From Streptomyces rishiriensis (GTDB lineage Bacteria; Actinomycetota; Actinomycetes; Streptomycetales; Streptomycetaceae), in contig NZ_BEWA01000009.1 in the NCBI RefSeq assembly GCF_003112535.1, forward strand, positions 186,001 to 250,000: a DNA stretch of 64,000 nt, written 5' to 3'. Below are positions 17,156 to 26,388 of this stretch, piece by piece. Within the stretch, counting starts at the first letter, position 1, and each line of letters opens with the position of its first letter. The translations under genes were made by a program, and so were the position numbers. The notes beneath the pieces are model-generated. The model was not told the DNA's origin. It ran no database searches and was given only the letters and a program-made list of their open reading frames with translations.

Positions 17156-17293
17156 CTGCCGCCCCGGTGGCCCCCGCTGTTGGTTCCCCCACGCACCCTT
17201 TCAGTCTCTTAACGTTTGGTGTGCCCTGCGCGTTCACAGGTGAAACCGCGGGTTCATGGAGTGAGACACCCCCGGAAGGTAGAGTCCAGCGCC

Positions 17294-20200
17294 GTGCACC
17301 TCAAGGCCCTGACCCTCAGGGGGTTCAAGTCGTTCGCCTCGGCGACCACGCTCCGGTTCGAACCGGGTATCACCTGCGTCGTCGGTCCGAACGGCTCGGG
17401 CAAGTCCAACGTGGTCGACGCGCTCAGCTGGGTCATGGGGGAGCAGGGCGCCAAGTCGCTGCGCGGCGGCAAGATGGAGGACGTCATCTTCGCCGGCACC
17501 ACCGGGCGCCCCCCGCTGGGCCGCGCCGAGGTGTCCCTGACCATCGACAACTCCGACGGGGCGCTGCCCATCGAGTACGCCGAGGTCACCATCACGCGGA
17601 TCATGTTCCGCAACGGCGGCAGCGAGTACCAGATCAACGGCGACACCTGCCGCCTGCTCGACATCCAGGACCTGCTGTCCGACTCCGGCATCGGCCGCGA
17701 GATGCACGTCATCGTCGGCCAGGGCCAGCTCGACTCCGTCCTGCACGCCGATCCCATGGGCCGCCGCGCCTTCATCGAGGAGGCCGCGGGCGTCCTGAAG
17801 CACCGCAAGCGCAAGGAGAAGGCGCTGCGCAAGCTGGACGCGATGCAGGCCAACCTCGCGCGCGTGCAGGACCTCACCGACGAACTGCGGCGTCAGCTCA
17901 AGCCCCTCGGCCGCCAGGCGGCCGTCGCCCGCCGCGCCGCCGTGATCCAGGCCGACCTGCGCGACGCCCGGCTGCGCCTCCTCGCCGACGACCTCGTACG
18001 GCTGCGGGAGGCCCTGCGCGGCGAGATCGCCGACGAGGCCGCCCTGAAGGAGCGCAAGGAGGCCGCCGAGCAGGAGTTGCGCAAGGCGCTGCAGCGCGAG
18101 GCCCTCCTGGAGGACGAGGTCCGCCGGCTGACGCCACGGGTGCAGCGCGCCCAGCAGACCTGGTACGAGCTGTCCCAGCTCGCCGAACGCGTCCGCGGCA
18201 CGATCTCGCTCGCCGACGCGCGCGTGAAGAGCGCCACCTCGGCGCCCCCCGAGGAGCGGCGCGGCCGCGACCCCGAGGACATGGAGCGTGAGGCCGCCCG
18301 GGTCCGTGAGCAGGAGGCCGAGCTGGAGGCCGCCCTCGAAGCGGCCCGGCACGCCCTGGACGACACCGTCTCCCACCGTTGCGACCTGGAGCGGGAGCTC
18401 GCCGTCGAGGAACGCCGGCTGAAGGACGTGGCCCGGTCCATCGCCGACCGCCGCGAGGGGCTGGCCCGGCTGAACGGGCAGGTCAACGCCGCCCGCTCGC
18501 GTGCCGCCTCCGCCCAGGCCGAGATCGACCGGCTGGCCGCCGCCCGCGACGAGGCACAGGAACGCGCCGTCGCCGCGCAGGAGGAGTACGAGACGCTGAG
18601 GGCGGAGGTCGACGGCCTCGACGCCGGCGATCACGAACTGGGCGAGCGGCACGAGACGGCCAGGCGGCAGCTCGCCGAGGCGGAGGCCGCCCACACCGCG
18701 GCCCGGGAGGCGACCACGGCGGCCGAACGCAGCCGCGCCGCGACCCAGGCCCGGCGCGACGCCCTGGCGCTCGGGCTGCGGCGCAAGGACGGCACCGGTG
18801 CGCTGCTCGGCGCACAGGACCGCCTGAACGGTCTGCTCGGTCCGGCCGCCGAACTCCTCACGGTGACTTCCGGATACGAGGTCGCCCTCGCGGCGGCTTT
18901 CGGGGCGGCGGCGGACGCGATCGCGGTGACGACGCCCGCGTCGGCGGCCGACGCGATCCGCCTGCTGCGCAAGCAGGACGCGGGCCGCGCCGCGCTGCTG
19001 CTGAGCGGCGCGCCGGAGGAGCCGTCCGGGGAACAGCGCGGCGACGGGCCGCCCGGCGCCGCCGACCTCGTGCGGGGTCCCGCCGAGCTGATGCCCGCCG
19101 TGCGCAGGCTGCTGCGCGGGATCGTCGTCGTCGGCACGCTGGAGGACGCCGAGGAGCTCGTCTACGGCCGTCCCGATCTCGTCGCCGTCACGGCCGAGGG
19201 CGATCTGCTGGGGGCGCACTTCGCGCACGGCGGGTCGGCCGGGGCGCCCAGTCTGCTGGAAGTGCAGGCGTCGGTCGACGAGGCCGCCGCCGAGCTGGAG
19301 GAGCTGGCGGTGCGGTGCGAGCGGCTGGCGCGGGCGCAGAGCGCGGCCGGGGAGCGGCGCAAGGAGTGCGCCGCGCTCGTCGAGGAGCTGGGGGAGCGGC
19401 GGCGGGCGGCCGACCGGGAGAAGTCGGCCGTGGCCCAGCAGCTCGGGCGGCTGGCGGGACAGGCGCGGGGCGCCGCCGGAGAGGCCGAACGGTCCACGGC
19501 GGCCGCGGCGCGGGCGCAGGAGGCGCTGGACCGGGCCGTCGAGGAGGCGGAGGAACTGGCCGAACGGCTGGCCGTCGCCGAGGAGATGCCGGTCGAGGAG
19601 GAGCCCGACACCTCCGTGCGGGACCGGCTCGCGGCGGACGGGGCGAACGCCCGGCAGACCGAGATGGAGGCGCGGCTGCAGGTCCGCACCCACGAGGAGC
19701 GGGTCAAGGGGCTGGCCGGGCGGGCCGACTCCCTGGACCGGGCCGCGCGCACGGAACGCGAGGCACGCGCGCGTGCCGAGCAGCGGCGGGCGCGGCTGCG
19801 GCACGAGGCCGCCGTCGCGGAAGCCGTGGCCGCCGGCGCCCGGCAGCTGCTCGCCCACGTCGAGGTGTCCCTCGGGCGCGCCGAGCAGGAGCGCGTCGCG
19901 GCCGACGCGGCGAAGGCGCGCCGGGAGCAGGAGCTGGCCGCCGCCCGCACCGCGGGGCGCGATCTGAAGGCGGAACTCGACAAGTTGACGGATTCAGTTC
20001 ACCGGGGCGAGGTACTAGGAGCCGAGAAACGGCTGCGGATCGAGCAGCTGGAGACCAAGGCTCTGGAGGAGCTCGGTGTCGAACCGGCGGCGCTCGTGTC
20101 GGAGTACGGTCCGCATCAGCCGGTGCCGCCCTCGCCCCCCGCCGAGGGCGAGGAGCTGCCGGAGGATCCGGAGCACCCGCGCAACCGGCCGAGGTCGTTC

Positions 20201-20848
20201 GTCCGGGCGGATCAGGAGAAGCGGCTCAGGGCCGCCGAGCGCGCGTACCAGCAGCTCGGCAAGGTCAACCCGCTCGCCCTGGAGGAGTTCTCCGCCCTGG
20301 AGGAGCGTCACCAGTTCCTCAGCGAGCAGCTGGAGGACCTCAAGAAGACCCGTACCGACCTGCTGCAGGTGGTCAGGGAGGTCGACGAGCGCGTCGAGCA
20401 GGTCTTCTCCGAGGCCTTCCGGGACACCGCGCGCGAGTTCGAGGGGGTGTTCGGCCGGCTGTTCCCTGGCGGGGAGGGACGGTTGATCCTGACCGACCCC
20501 GACAACATGCTCACCACGGGCGTCGACGTCGAGGCACGGCCTCCCGGAAAGAAGGTCAAGCGGCTGAGCCTGCTGTCCGGCGGCGAGCGCTCGCTGACCG
20601 CCGTCGCCATGCTGGTGTCGATCTTCAAGGCCCGGCCCAGCCCGTTCTACGTGATGGATGAGGTCGAGGCGGCCCTCGACGACACCAACCTGCAGCGGCT
20701 GATCCGGATCATGCAGGAGCTGCAGGAGGCCTCGCAGCTCATCGTGATCACCCACCAGAAGCGCACGATGGAGGTCGCCGACGCGCTGTACGGCGTGTCC
20801 ATGCAGGGTGACGGCGTGTCGAAGGTGATCAGCCAGCGGTTGCGCTGA
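17294..20848 (+). CDS. smc: Chromosome segregation ATPase SMC
   Basis: SMC forms the condensin core with ScpA/ScpB and compacts and segregates chromosomes, important during sporulation septation. The 1184-residue protein starts MHLKALTLRGFKSFA with Walker A GPNGSGKS at 31-38. Long Ala/Glu/Arg-rich coiled coils (about 165-500 and 670-1010) flank a hinge near 515-660. The C-terminal head carries the signature LSGGERSLTAVAML and Walker B FYVMDEVEAALDD. GTG 17294 was chosen because the ABC head begins there. An acidic Pro-rich insert lies near residue 940. It is monocistronic by its surroundings. Confidence 0.97.
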   Translation: MHLKALTLRGFKSFASATTLRFEPGITCVVGPNGSGKSNVVDALSWVMGEQGAKSLRGGKMEDVIFAGTTGRPPLGRAEVSLTIDNSDGALPIEYAEVTITRIMFRNGGSEYQINGDTCRLLDIQDLLSDSGIGREMHVIVGQGQLDSVLHADPMGRRAFIEEAAGVLKHRKRKEKALRKLDAMQANLARVQDLTDELRRQLKPLGRQAAVARRAAVIQADLRDARLRLLADDLVRLREALRGEIADEAALKERKEAAEQELRKALQREALLEDEVRRLTPRVQRAQQTWYELSQLAERVRGTISLADARVKSATSAPPEERRGRDPEDMEREAARVREQEAELEAALEAARHALDDTVSHRCDLERELAVEERRLKDVARSIADRREGLARLNGQVNAARSRAASAQAEIDRLAAARDEAQERAVAAQEEYETLRAEVDGLDAGDHELGERHETARRQLAEAEAAHTAAREATTAAERSRAATQARRDALALGLRRKDGTGALLGAQDRLNGLLGPAAELLTVTSGYEVALAAAFGAAADAIAVTTPASAADAIRLLRKQDAGRAALLLSGAPEEPSGEQRGDGPPGAADLVRGPAELMPAVRRLLRGIVVVGTLEDAEELVYGRPDLVAVTAEGDLLGAHFAHGGSAGAPSLLEVQASVDEAAAELEELAVRCERLARAQSAAGERRKECAALVEELGERRRAADREKSAVAQQLGRLAGQARGAAGEAERSTAAAARAQEALDRAVEEAEELAERLAVAEEMPVEEEPDTSVRDRLAADGANARQTEMEARLQVRTHEERVKGLAGRADSLDRAARTEREARARAEQRRARLRHEAAVAEAVAAGARQLLAHVEVSLGRAEQERVAADAAKARREQELAAARTAGRDLKAELDKLTDSVHRGEVLGAEKRLRIEQLETKALEELGVEPAALVSEYGPHQPVPPSPPAEGEELPEDPEHPRNRPRSFVRADQEKRLRAAERAYQQLGKVNPLALEEFSALEERHQFLSEQLEDLKKTRTDLLQVVREVDERVEQVFSEAFRDTAREFEGVFGRLFPGGEGRLILTDPDNMLTTGVDVEARPPGKKVKRLSLLSGGERSLTAVAMLVSIFKARPSPFYVMDEVEAALDDTNLQRLIRIMQELQEASQLIVITHQKRTMEVADALYGVSMQGDGVSKVISQRLR

Positions 20849-20951
20849 CGAGCGGCCGCTTGGCCTTCGCGTCCACGTCGTGACCTGTGCTGCCTTCAAG
20901 AAGTGAACGTATGTGACGTGATCTTGTCTGAGTTCTCACAATTTCCCGCGT

Positions 20952-20979
20952 TTGATTTTGAAACTTGAAGGCATAAGGT
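20952..20979 (+). promoter_or_regulatory. Candidate promoter of the glucose permease gene
   Basis: TTGATT (20952-20957) and TAAGGT (20974-20979) are separated by 16 bp in a strikingly A/T-rich patch, 85 bp before the start codon. The 20849-21064 gap holds no other gene-like signal. Confidence 0.45.
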
Positions 20980-21064
20980 CAGGAACGTTGGATTTACCTT
21001 CAGGTACCACCTACCTGGAAGGCTGACCACGCCGGCAGCGTTGCCGGTGGCCCGAGGAGTTCAC

Positions 21065-22483
21065 GTGACCAGCACAGAGCAGGCGCCCAAGTCAGGAGCC
21101 GGGACGGCTCACCCCGATCATCTCGGGCATGTCATCTTCATCGCCGCGGCGGCCGCGATGGGCGGCTTCCTCTTCGGCTACGACAGCTCCGTGATCAACG
21201 GCGCCGTGGAGGCCATCCGGGACCGCTACGACGTGGGCTCCGCCGCCCTCGCCCAGGTCATCGCCATCGCCCTGATCGGCTGCGCCATCGGCGCCGCGAC
21301 CGCCGGCCGCATGGCGGACCGCATCGGCCGCATCCGGGTGATGCAGATCGCCGCCGTGCTGTTCACGGCCAGCGCCGTCGGCTCGGCCCTGCCCTTCGCG
21401 CTGTGGGACTTCGCCCTGTGGCGGGTCGTCGGCGGCTTCGCCATCGGCATGGCCTCCGTGATCGGCCCCGCCTACATCGCCGAGGTCGCCCCGCCCGCCT
21501 ACCGCGGCCGGCTCGGATCCTTCCAGCAGGCCGCGATCGTCATCGGCATCGCGATCTCGCAGCTGGTCAACTGGGGTCTGCTCAACTCCGCGGGCGGCGA
21601 CCAGCGCGGCAAGCTCATGGGCCTGGAGGCCTGGCAGGTCATGCTCGGCGTGATGGTCGTCCCGGCCGTCCTGTACGGCCTGCTCTCCTTCGCCATCCCC
21701 GAGTCCCCGCGCTTCCTGATCTCCGTCGGCAAGCGCGAGCGGGCCCGCGACATCCTGGAAGAGGTCGAGGGCGACAAGATCGACCTGGACGCCCGCGTCG
21801 CCGAGATCGAGCACGCGATGAAGAGCGAGCACAAGTCCACCTTCAAGGACCTGCTCGGCGGCTCCTTCTTCTTCAAGCCGATCGTCTGGGTCGGCATCGG
21901 CCTGTCGGTCTTCCAGCAGTTCGTCGGCATCAACGTCGCGTTCTACTACTCCTCGACGCTGTGGCAGTCGGTCGGCGTCGACCCGACGGACTCGTTCTTC
22001 TACTCCTTCACGACGTCGATCATCAACATCATCGGCACCGTGATCGCCATGATCTTCGTGGACCGCGTCGGCCGCAGGCCGCTCGCCCTCATCGGCTCCG
22101 TCGGCATGGTCGTCGGACTCGCGCTGGAGGCCTGGGCGTTCTCCTACGACCTCGTCGACGGCAAGCTCCCGGCCGCCCAGGGCTGGATCGCCCTGATCGC
22201 CGCCCATGTGTTCGTCCTCTTCTTCGCCCTCTCGTGGGGCGTCGTCGTCTGGGTCTTCCTCGGCGAGATGTTCCCCAACCGGATCCGCGCCGCCGCCCTC
22301 GGCGTGGCCGCCTCCGCGCAGTGGATCGCCAACTGGGCCATCACCGCGAGCTTCCCGTCGCTGGCCGACTGGAACCTCTCCGCGACCTACGTGATCTACA
22401 CGGTCTTCGCCGCGCTCTCCATCCCGTTCGTCCTGAAGTACGTCAAGGAGACGAAGGGCAAGGCGCTGGAGGAGATGGGCTGA
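21065..22483 (+). CDS. glcP: Sugar:H+ symporter, GlcP-type glucose permease
   Basis: This is a 472-residue major-facilitator sugar porter with 12 predicted membrane helices. Family motifs are visible: GFLFGYDSSVINGA in helix 1, GRMADRIGRIR between helices 2 and 3, PESPRFL after helix 6, QQFVGINVAFYYS in helix 7 and the closing PET-like VKETKGK. The sequence agrees closely with my memory of S. coelicolor GlcP, the main glucose uptake system whose glucose flux feeds glucose-kinase-dependent repression. GTG 21065 has GAGGAG (21054-21059) at 5-nt spacing. A 17-bp-stem terminator follows. Confidence 0.93.
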   Translation: MTSTEQAPKSGAGTAHPDHLGHVIFIAAAAAMGGFLFGYDSSVINGAVEAIRDRYDVGSAALAQVIAIALIGCAIGAATAGRMADRIGRIRVMQIAAVLFTASAVGSALPFALWDFALWRVVGGFAIGMASVIGPAYIAEVAPPAYRGRLGSFQQAAIVIGIAISQLVNWGLLNSAGGDQRGKLMGLEAWQVMLGVMVVPAVLYGLLSFAIPESPRFLISVGKRERARDILEEVEGDKIDLDARVAEIEHAMKSEHKSTFKDLLGGSFFFKPIVWVGIGLSVFQQFVGINVAFYYSSTLWQSVGVDPTDSFFYSFTTSIINIIGTVIAMIFVDRVGRRPLALIGSVGMVVGLALEAWAFSYDLVDGKLPAAQGWIALIAAHVFVLFFALSWGVVVWVFLGEMFPNRIRAAALGVAASAQWIANWAITASFPSLADWNLSATYVIYTVFAALSIPFVLKYVKETKGKALEEMG

Positions 22484-22580
22484 GCCACGAGCCAGGGCCG
22501 AGTCGTGCGACGAGGCCCTCCAGCCCCTGAACTCGAGGAGCCGGGCCAAGTCCCCGCTGCCCGCTCCTCGACACCCGTGA

Positions 22581-22623
22581 CGCGTGCTGCCCCGGCTCAC
22601 CCCCCGAGCCGGGGCAGCACGCG
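22581..22623. terminator. Bidirectional terminator between glcP and the monooxygenase gene
   Basis: A perfect 17-bp stem (22581-22597 / 22607-22623) with a 9-nt loop CACCCCCCG. Its distal arm encodes the last residues and stop of the minus-strand monooxygenase, so the hairpin doubles as coding sequence. It should stop both convergent transcripts. Confidence 0.8.
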
Positions 22624-23568
22624 TTCGCAGAACAGCCGCAGACTGCGCCAGCCCTCCTCCACCGGCATCCCGCCGGCCAGCGGGTGCAGGACGAGGTTGT
22701 CGAGCCCCTGCGCCACGCACTCGTCCGGCGTGAGGACGCGGTACACGCCCTCGTCCCGGAGCTCGTCGACCGTGAGCGCCCCCGACCGCACCGCCGAGCG
22801 GATGTCCCCGGACTGCCAGGAGGCGTACGTCCGGGCCTCGTGCAGGAAGTGCCCGCCGTACCGGGCCCAGGCCCGGTCCGGATCCTCGGCGAGGTGCAGC
22901 AGCGGGGTCTCGGCGCCGGGCATCATCGTCCAGCCCTCCGTCCCGTACTCCACCAGCCGCTCCTTGTAGTACGCCTCCAGCTCCGGCAGGTGCGCGCTGG
23001 GGAAGAAGGGCAGACCGAGCCGGGCGGCCCGGCGGGCGGCGGCCTGCGAGGAGCCGCCGACCAGCAGCAAGGGGTGCGGCGCGGTCCCCGGGCGCGGGGT
23101 GACCCGCACCGTACGGCCGCGGTACTCGAACTCCTCCCCGGTCCAGGCCCGCAGCACGGTCTCCAGCAACTCGTCCTGGAGCCGGCCCCGGCGCTTCCAC
23201 TCCACGCCCGCCCGGGCGTACTCCTCGGGCCGGTACCCGATCCCGGCGACCGTCACCAGCCGGCCGCCGCTCAGCAGATCGAGCACCGCGATGTCCTCGG
23301 CGAGCCGCAGCGGGTCGTGCAGCGGGCCGATGGCGGCGGAGACGGTCACCGCCAGCCGCCGGGTCGCCCCGAGCACCGCGCCCGCGAACACGAACGGGGA
23401 CGGCATCCAGTTGTTCTCGACGCCGTGGTGTTCCTCCGTCTGCAGGGTCGTGACCCCGTGCTCGTCCGCGTACGCGGCCATCTCCAGCGCGGCCCGGTAG
23501 CGGACGCCCAGCTCGGCGGGGGTCGCACCGGGCGCGACGAGGTTGAAGCGGACGACGGTGACGGGCAT
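22597..23568 (-). CDS. LLM-class flavin-dependent oxidoreductase
   Basis: A 323-residue luciferase-like monooxygenase fold. It has the FMN/F420-binding barrel pattern: LQTEEHHG after strand 2, the segment LRLAEDIAVLDLLSGGRLVTV, and the VGGSSQAAARRAARLG loop. Members oxidise varied substrates using FMNH2 or F420; the substrate cannot be told. ATG 23568 is the first in-frame methionine that leaves the conserved strand VVRFNLVAPG intact, and is preceded by AAGGGGG on the minus strand. It is monocistronic and divergent from ftsY. Confidence 0.88.
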   Translation of the reverse strand: MPVTVVRFNLVAPGATPAELGVRYRAALEMAAYADEHGVTTLQTEEHHGVENNWMPSPFVFAGAVLGATRRLAVTVSAAIGPLHDPLRLAEDIAVLDLLSGGRLVTVAGIGYRPEEYARAGVEWKRRGRLQDELLETVLRAWTGEEFEYRGRTVRVTPRPGTAPHPLLLVGGSSQAAARRAARLGLPFFPSAHLPELEAYYKERLVEYGTEGWTMMPGAETPLLHLAEDPDRAWARYGGHFLHEARTYASWQSGDIRSAVRSGALTVDELRDEGVYRVLTPDECVAQGLDNLVLHPLAGGMPVEEGWRSLRLFCERVLPRLGG

Positions 23569-23770
23569 GGCGACCCCCTTCGGCGGATGTGGGGGGACGG
23601 TAGCTGACGGAACGTCAGATAGCCATGCTCCGGAACCCCTCGAGGACCGGCTCGAAGCCGTCGCACCGCCCCGGCGGGACGCCTCCGCTGGTGGAGCGGA
23701 GTGATCGGGGGACGGGCGACCGGGCCGCCGCCCGTGTCGGCGCAGAGGGGTCGCGCATACTGGGTGCGTT

Positions 23771-24985
23771 ATGGAAACCGTCATCCTTGCTGTAGTCATC
23801 GCCGTGGTCGTGCTCGCGGTGCTCGGCGGGCTCGTCGTCGGCAGTCGACGGCAGAAGTCGCTGCCCCCGCCGCCCCCCACCGCGCCCGACATCACCGCCC
23901 CGCCGACCGAGCCGCACGTCGGCGACGAGGCCGAGACGCCGCGCGACGAACCGCGCCGCACGATCGAGGAGGTGGACCTCCCCGGGGGCGGCGCGACCGG
24001 CACCACCGTCGAGGAGCCGCCCGCCGGGCCCTCCGTCGAGGTTCCCGAGCTCGAGATCCCCGAGCCGACGGAAGGGCGGCTGATCCGTCTCCGCGCCCGG
24101 CTCTCCCGTTCGCAGAACGCCCTCGGCAAGGGGCTGCTCACGCTGCTCTCGCGCGAGCACCTCGACGAGGACACCTGGGAGGAGATCGAGGACACCCTGC
24201 TCACCGCCGACGTCGGCGTGCAGCCCACCCAGGAACTGGTGGAGCGGCTGCGCGAGCGCGTCAAGGTGCTCGGCACGCGCACCCCGGAGGAACTGCGCGC
24301 CCTGCTGCGCGACGAGCTCCTCAAGCTGGTCGGCACGGACGTCGACCGCACGGTGAAGACCGAGCCGGCGGACCGCAAGCCCGGCATCGTGATGGTCGTC
24401 GGGGTCAACGGCACCGGCAAGACCACCACCACCGGCAAGCTCGCGCGGGTGCTCGTGGCCGACGGGCGCACCGTCGTGCTGGGCGCCGCCGACACCTTCC
24501 GCGCCGCCGCCGCCGACCAGCTCCAGACCTGGGGCGAGCGTGTCGGCGCCCACACCGTGCGCGGCCCCGAGGCCGGCGACCCCGCCTCCGTCGCGTTCGA
24601 CGCGGTGAAGGAGGGCAAGGAGATGGGGGTCGACGTCGTCCTCATCGACACCGCCGGCCGCCTGCACACCAAGACCGGCCTCATGGACGAGCTCGGCAAG
24701 GTCAAGCGGGTCGTCGAGAAGCACGCCCCGCTGGACGAGATCCTGCTCGTCCTCGACGCCACCACGGGGCAGAACGGGCTCGTCCAGGCCCGCGTCTTCG
24801 CCGAGGTCGTGGACATCACCGGCATCGTGCTGACCAAGCTGGACGGCACGGCCAAGGGCGGCATCGTGGTCGCGGTCCAGCGCGAGCTGGGCGTCCCGGT
24901 CAAACTGGTGGGACTCGGCGAGGGCGCGGACGACCTGGCGCCGTTCGAGCCGGAGGCGTTCGTCGACGCCCTCATCGGAGACTGA
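23771..24985 (+). CDS. ftsY: Signal recognition particle receptor FtsY
   Basis: FtsY is the GTPase receptor that docks SRP-ribosome complexes on the membrane. The 404-residue protein has an N-terminal membrane helix (ILAVVIAVVVLAVLGGLVVG, about 4-23), typical of actinobacterial FtsY, then a Pro/Asp/Glu-rich linker. The NG domain follows: GVNGTGKTTTTGKLA near 215, DTFRAAAADQL, DTAGR and TKLDGTAKGG. ATG 23771 lies 9 nt after CATACT (23756-23761), a possible -10, without an obvious Shine-Dalgarno. Its partner Ffh is encoded 7.5 kb downstream. Confidence 0.96.
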   Translation: METVILAVVIAVVVLAVLGGLVVGSRRQKSLPPPPPTAPDITAPPTEPHVGDEAETPRDEPRRTIEEVDLPGGGATGTTVEEPPAGPSVEVPELEIPEPTEGRLIRLRARLSRSQNALGKGLLTLLSREHLDEDTWEEIEDTLLTADVGVQPTQELVERLRERVKVLGTRTPEELRALLRDELLKLVGTDVDRTVKTEPADRKPGIVMVVGVNGTGKTTTTGKLARVLVADGRTVVLGAADTFRAAAADQLQTWGERVGAHTVRGPEAGDPASVAFDAVKEGKEMGVDVVLIDTAGRLHTKTGLMDELGKVKRVVEKHAPLDEILLVLDATTGQNGLVQARVFAEVVDITGIVLTKLDGTAKGGIVVAVQRELGVPVKLVGLGEGADDLAPFEPEAFVDALIGD

Positions 24986-25071
24986 GAAGGCCCAGCAGCC
25001 CGAGAAGCCGACGCGACCGGGAAGCCGAGAGTCCGAGGGAGCATCGACCGCCCCCCCCCGCCCGGCTGCGA

Positions 25072-25110
25072 GAAGCGCCCGCCCCCAGGTGCACTGGGAG
25101 CGGGCGCTTC
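25072..25110 (+). terminator. Terminator of ftsY
   Basis: GAAGCGCCCGC (25072-25082) pairs perfectly with GCGGGCGCTTC (25100-25110), and an inner CCCA/TGGG extends the stem. It lies 87 nt after the ftsY stop and is preceded by a run of ten C residues. Confidence 0.75.
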
Positions 25111-25141
25111 GCTGTGTACGACGCAGCACGCGTCGTACGGG

Positions 25142-25261
25142 TCGTGCGCGCGCACGCGTCGCACCCGTCGTGCGCGCACTCGACGTACCGTTCGTGCGGC
25201 CGATCTCGACGCATCGCTCGTGCGGCCGGTCTCGACGTGCGGCTCGTGCGGCCGGTCCGTC
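25142..25261. repeat. Degenerate 24-26-bp tandem array, five units
   Basis: Units beginning TCGTGCG start at 25142, 25168, 25192, 25218 and 25244, i.e. spaced 26, 24, 26 and 26 bp. The last three share TCGTGCGGCCG and then TCTCGACG-type sequence. The array fills the space between the ftsY terminator and the convergent Prim-Pol gene stop at 25262. Confidence 0.75.
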
Positions 25262-25918
25262 TCAGGCGCGTGAGCGGTGGGCCAGGTAGGCCAGGGTGCC
25301 CAGGAGCAGCCGCGCCTCCGGGGGGCGGGTCGCCGAGTCCAGCGCGGGCGGGCGCAGCCAGCGCGCCGGGCCGAGGCCGCCGCGGTCGGAGGGCGGGGCC
25401 GTGATGTGCGCGCCGGGGCCGAGACCGCGCAGGTCGAGGGCGGTCGGGTCGTCCCAGCCCATGCGGTAGAGCAGGCCGGGCAGCTCCGCGGCGGCGCCCG
25501 GGGCGACGAAGAACTGGGTGCGCCCGTGCGGGGTGGCGACGACCGGGCCGAGGGGCAGCCCCATGCGCTCCAGGCGGACCAGGGCGCGACGCCCGGCGGG
25601 CTCGGCGACGTCGATCACGTCGAACGCCCGCCCGACGGGCAGCATGATCGCGGCGCCGGGGAACTCCGACCAGGCCCTGATCACGTCGTCGAGAGTGGCT
25701 CCGGCGGGGACCCGCGGGGCGAACTCCAGGGGGTGCGCGCCCGGTGCACGGCAGTCGGGACGTCCGCACGAGCAGACGCCCGCCGCGGCCCGCGCGCCCG
25801 GCACCGCGTCCCAGCCCCACAGACCCGTGAACTCGGCGACGGCGGTGCACTCGGACGAGCGGCCCCGCCTGCGCGCACCGGATCGGATCTCGCGAATGCC
25901 GCCGATCGTGAAGCCCAT
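25262..25918 (-). CDS. Stand-alone bifunctional primase-polymerase (Prim-Pol) domain protein
   Basis: This is a 218-residue protein matching the N-terminal Prim-Pol domain family. A Cys/His motif (CSCGRPDCRAPGAHP) occurs near residues 50-64, and GWDAVPG, a GAAIMLPVGRAFDVIDV strand and GPVVATPHGRTQFF are arranged as in AEP-like primases of plasmids and actinobacteria. No helicase domain is attached. The catalytic acidic pair (DVIDVAE) seems present but weakly conserved, so activity is uncertain. GGAGGGGG precedes ATG 25918. It is convergent with ftsY. Confidence 0.75.
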   Translation of the reverse strand: MGFTIGGIREIRSGARRRGRSSECTAVAEFTGLWGWDAVPGARAAAGVCSCGRPDCRAPGAHPLEFAPRVPAGATLDDVIRAWSEFPGAAIMLPVGRAFDVIDVAEPAGRRALVRLERMGLPLGPVVATPHGRTQFFVAPGAAAELPGLLYRMGWDDPTALDLRGLGPGAHITAPPSDRGGLGPARWLRPPALDSATRPPEARLLLGTLAYLAHRSRA

Positions 25919-25962
25919 GCCCCCTCCAACGGGTCCGACTGCCCCCTCCAACGGGTCCGACG
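25919..25962. repeat. 22-bp direct duplication including the ribosome-binding site
   Basis: GCCCCCTCCAACGGGTCCGA occurs at 25919 and again at 25941, spaced exactly 22 bp. On the minus strand the first copy supplies the GGAGGGGGC Shine-Dalgarno of the Prim-Pol gene; the second is an unused copy upstream. Confidence 0.85.
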
Positions 25963-26388
25963 CGCCGATGGTTACGCAGCGGTCCCGTGCTGTGACTCTG
26001 TGTGTTGTCGCTTCCCGCTGGCCGCCCGGTCCAGGCAGCGCCCGGAGGCGTCCTCGGTGGTGTGCTCGACTGCGCGCGCCCCTGAGTGCTTCGCTCCGCT
26101 CACCCGCGGCTGTCCTATGTCAAGTGAATCGCTGACGAGGCCCCGAGAGTTCATTCGAAGGGGTGGCGAATGGTGGCGTTTCCGGGATCGCCATGGCTGG
26201 GAGCGTGATCGTAGGACTACTTTGAGTATGCGGGTCATGGAGGCACATGCGCTTGTGGGTATGCCGGAGGCAAGTCGCCTTTCCGTTCGAAGGGTGACAA
26301 GTACCGTACGGCGGGCCGTATTTACCGGCATTCTGATAGGGCTTGGCGCACTCGGTGACAAGTGGTCTCAGGAATTGGGGGCGTTCCA
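25963..26388 (+). other. Regulatory stretch upstream of nsdA with a doubtful small ORF
   Basis: No confident gene is present. Base composition is clearly less G+C-rich than neighbouring genes. An open frame of 91 codons starts at ATG 26117 and ends at 26392 with its TGA overlapping the nsdA GTG, but third positions are only moderately G/C-rich, unlike true genes here. The stretch probably holds the divergent promoters of nsdA and the Prim-Pol gene. Confidence 0.4.
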
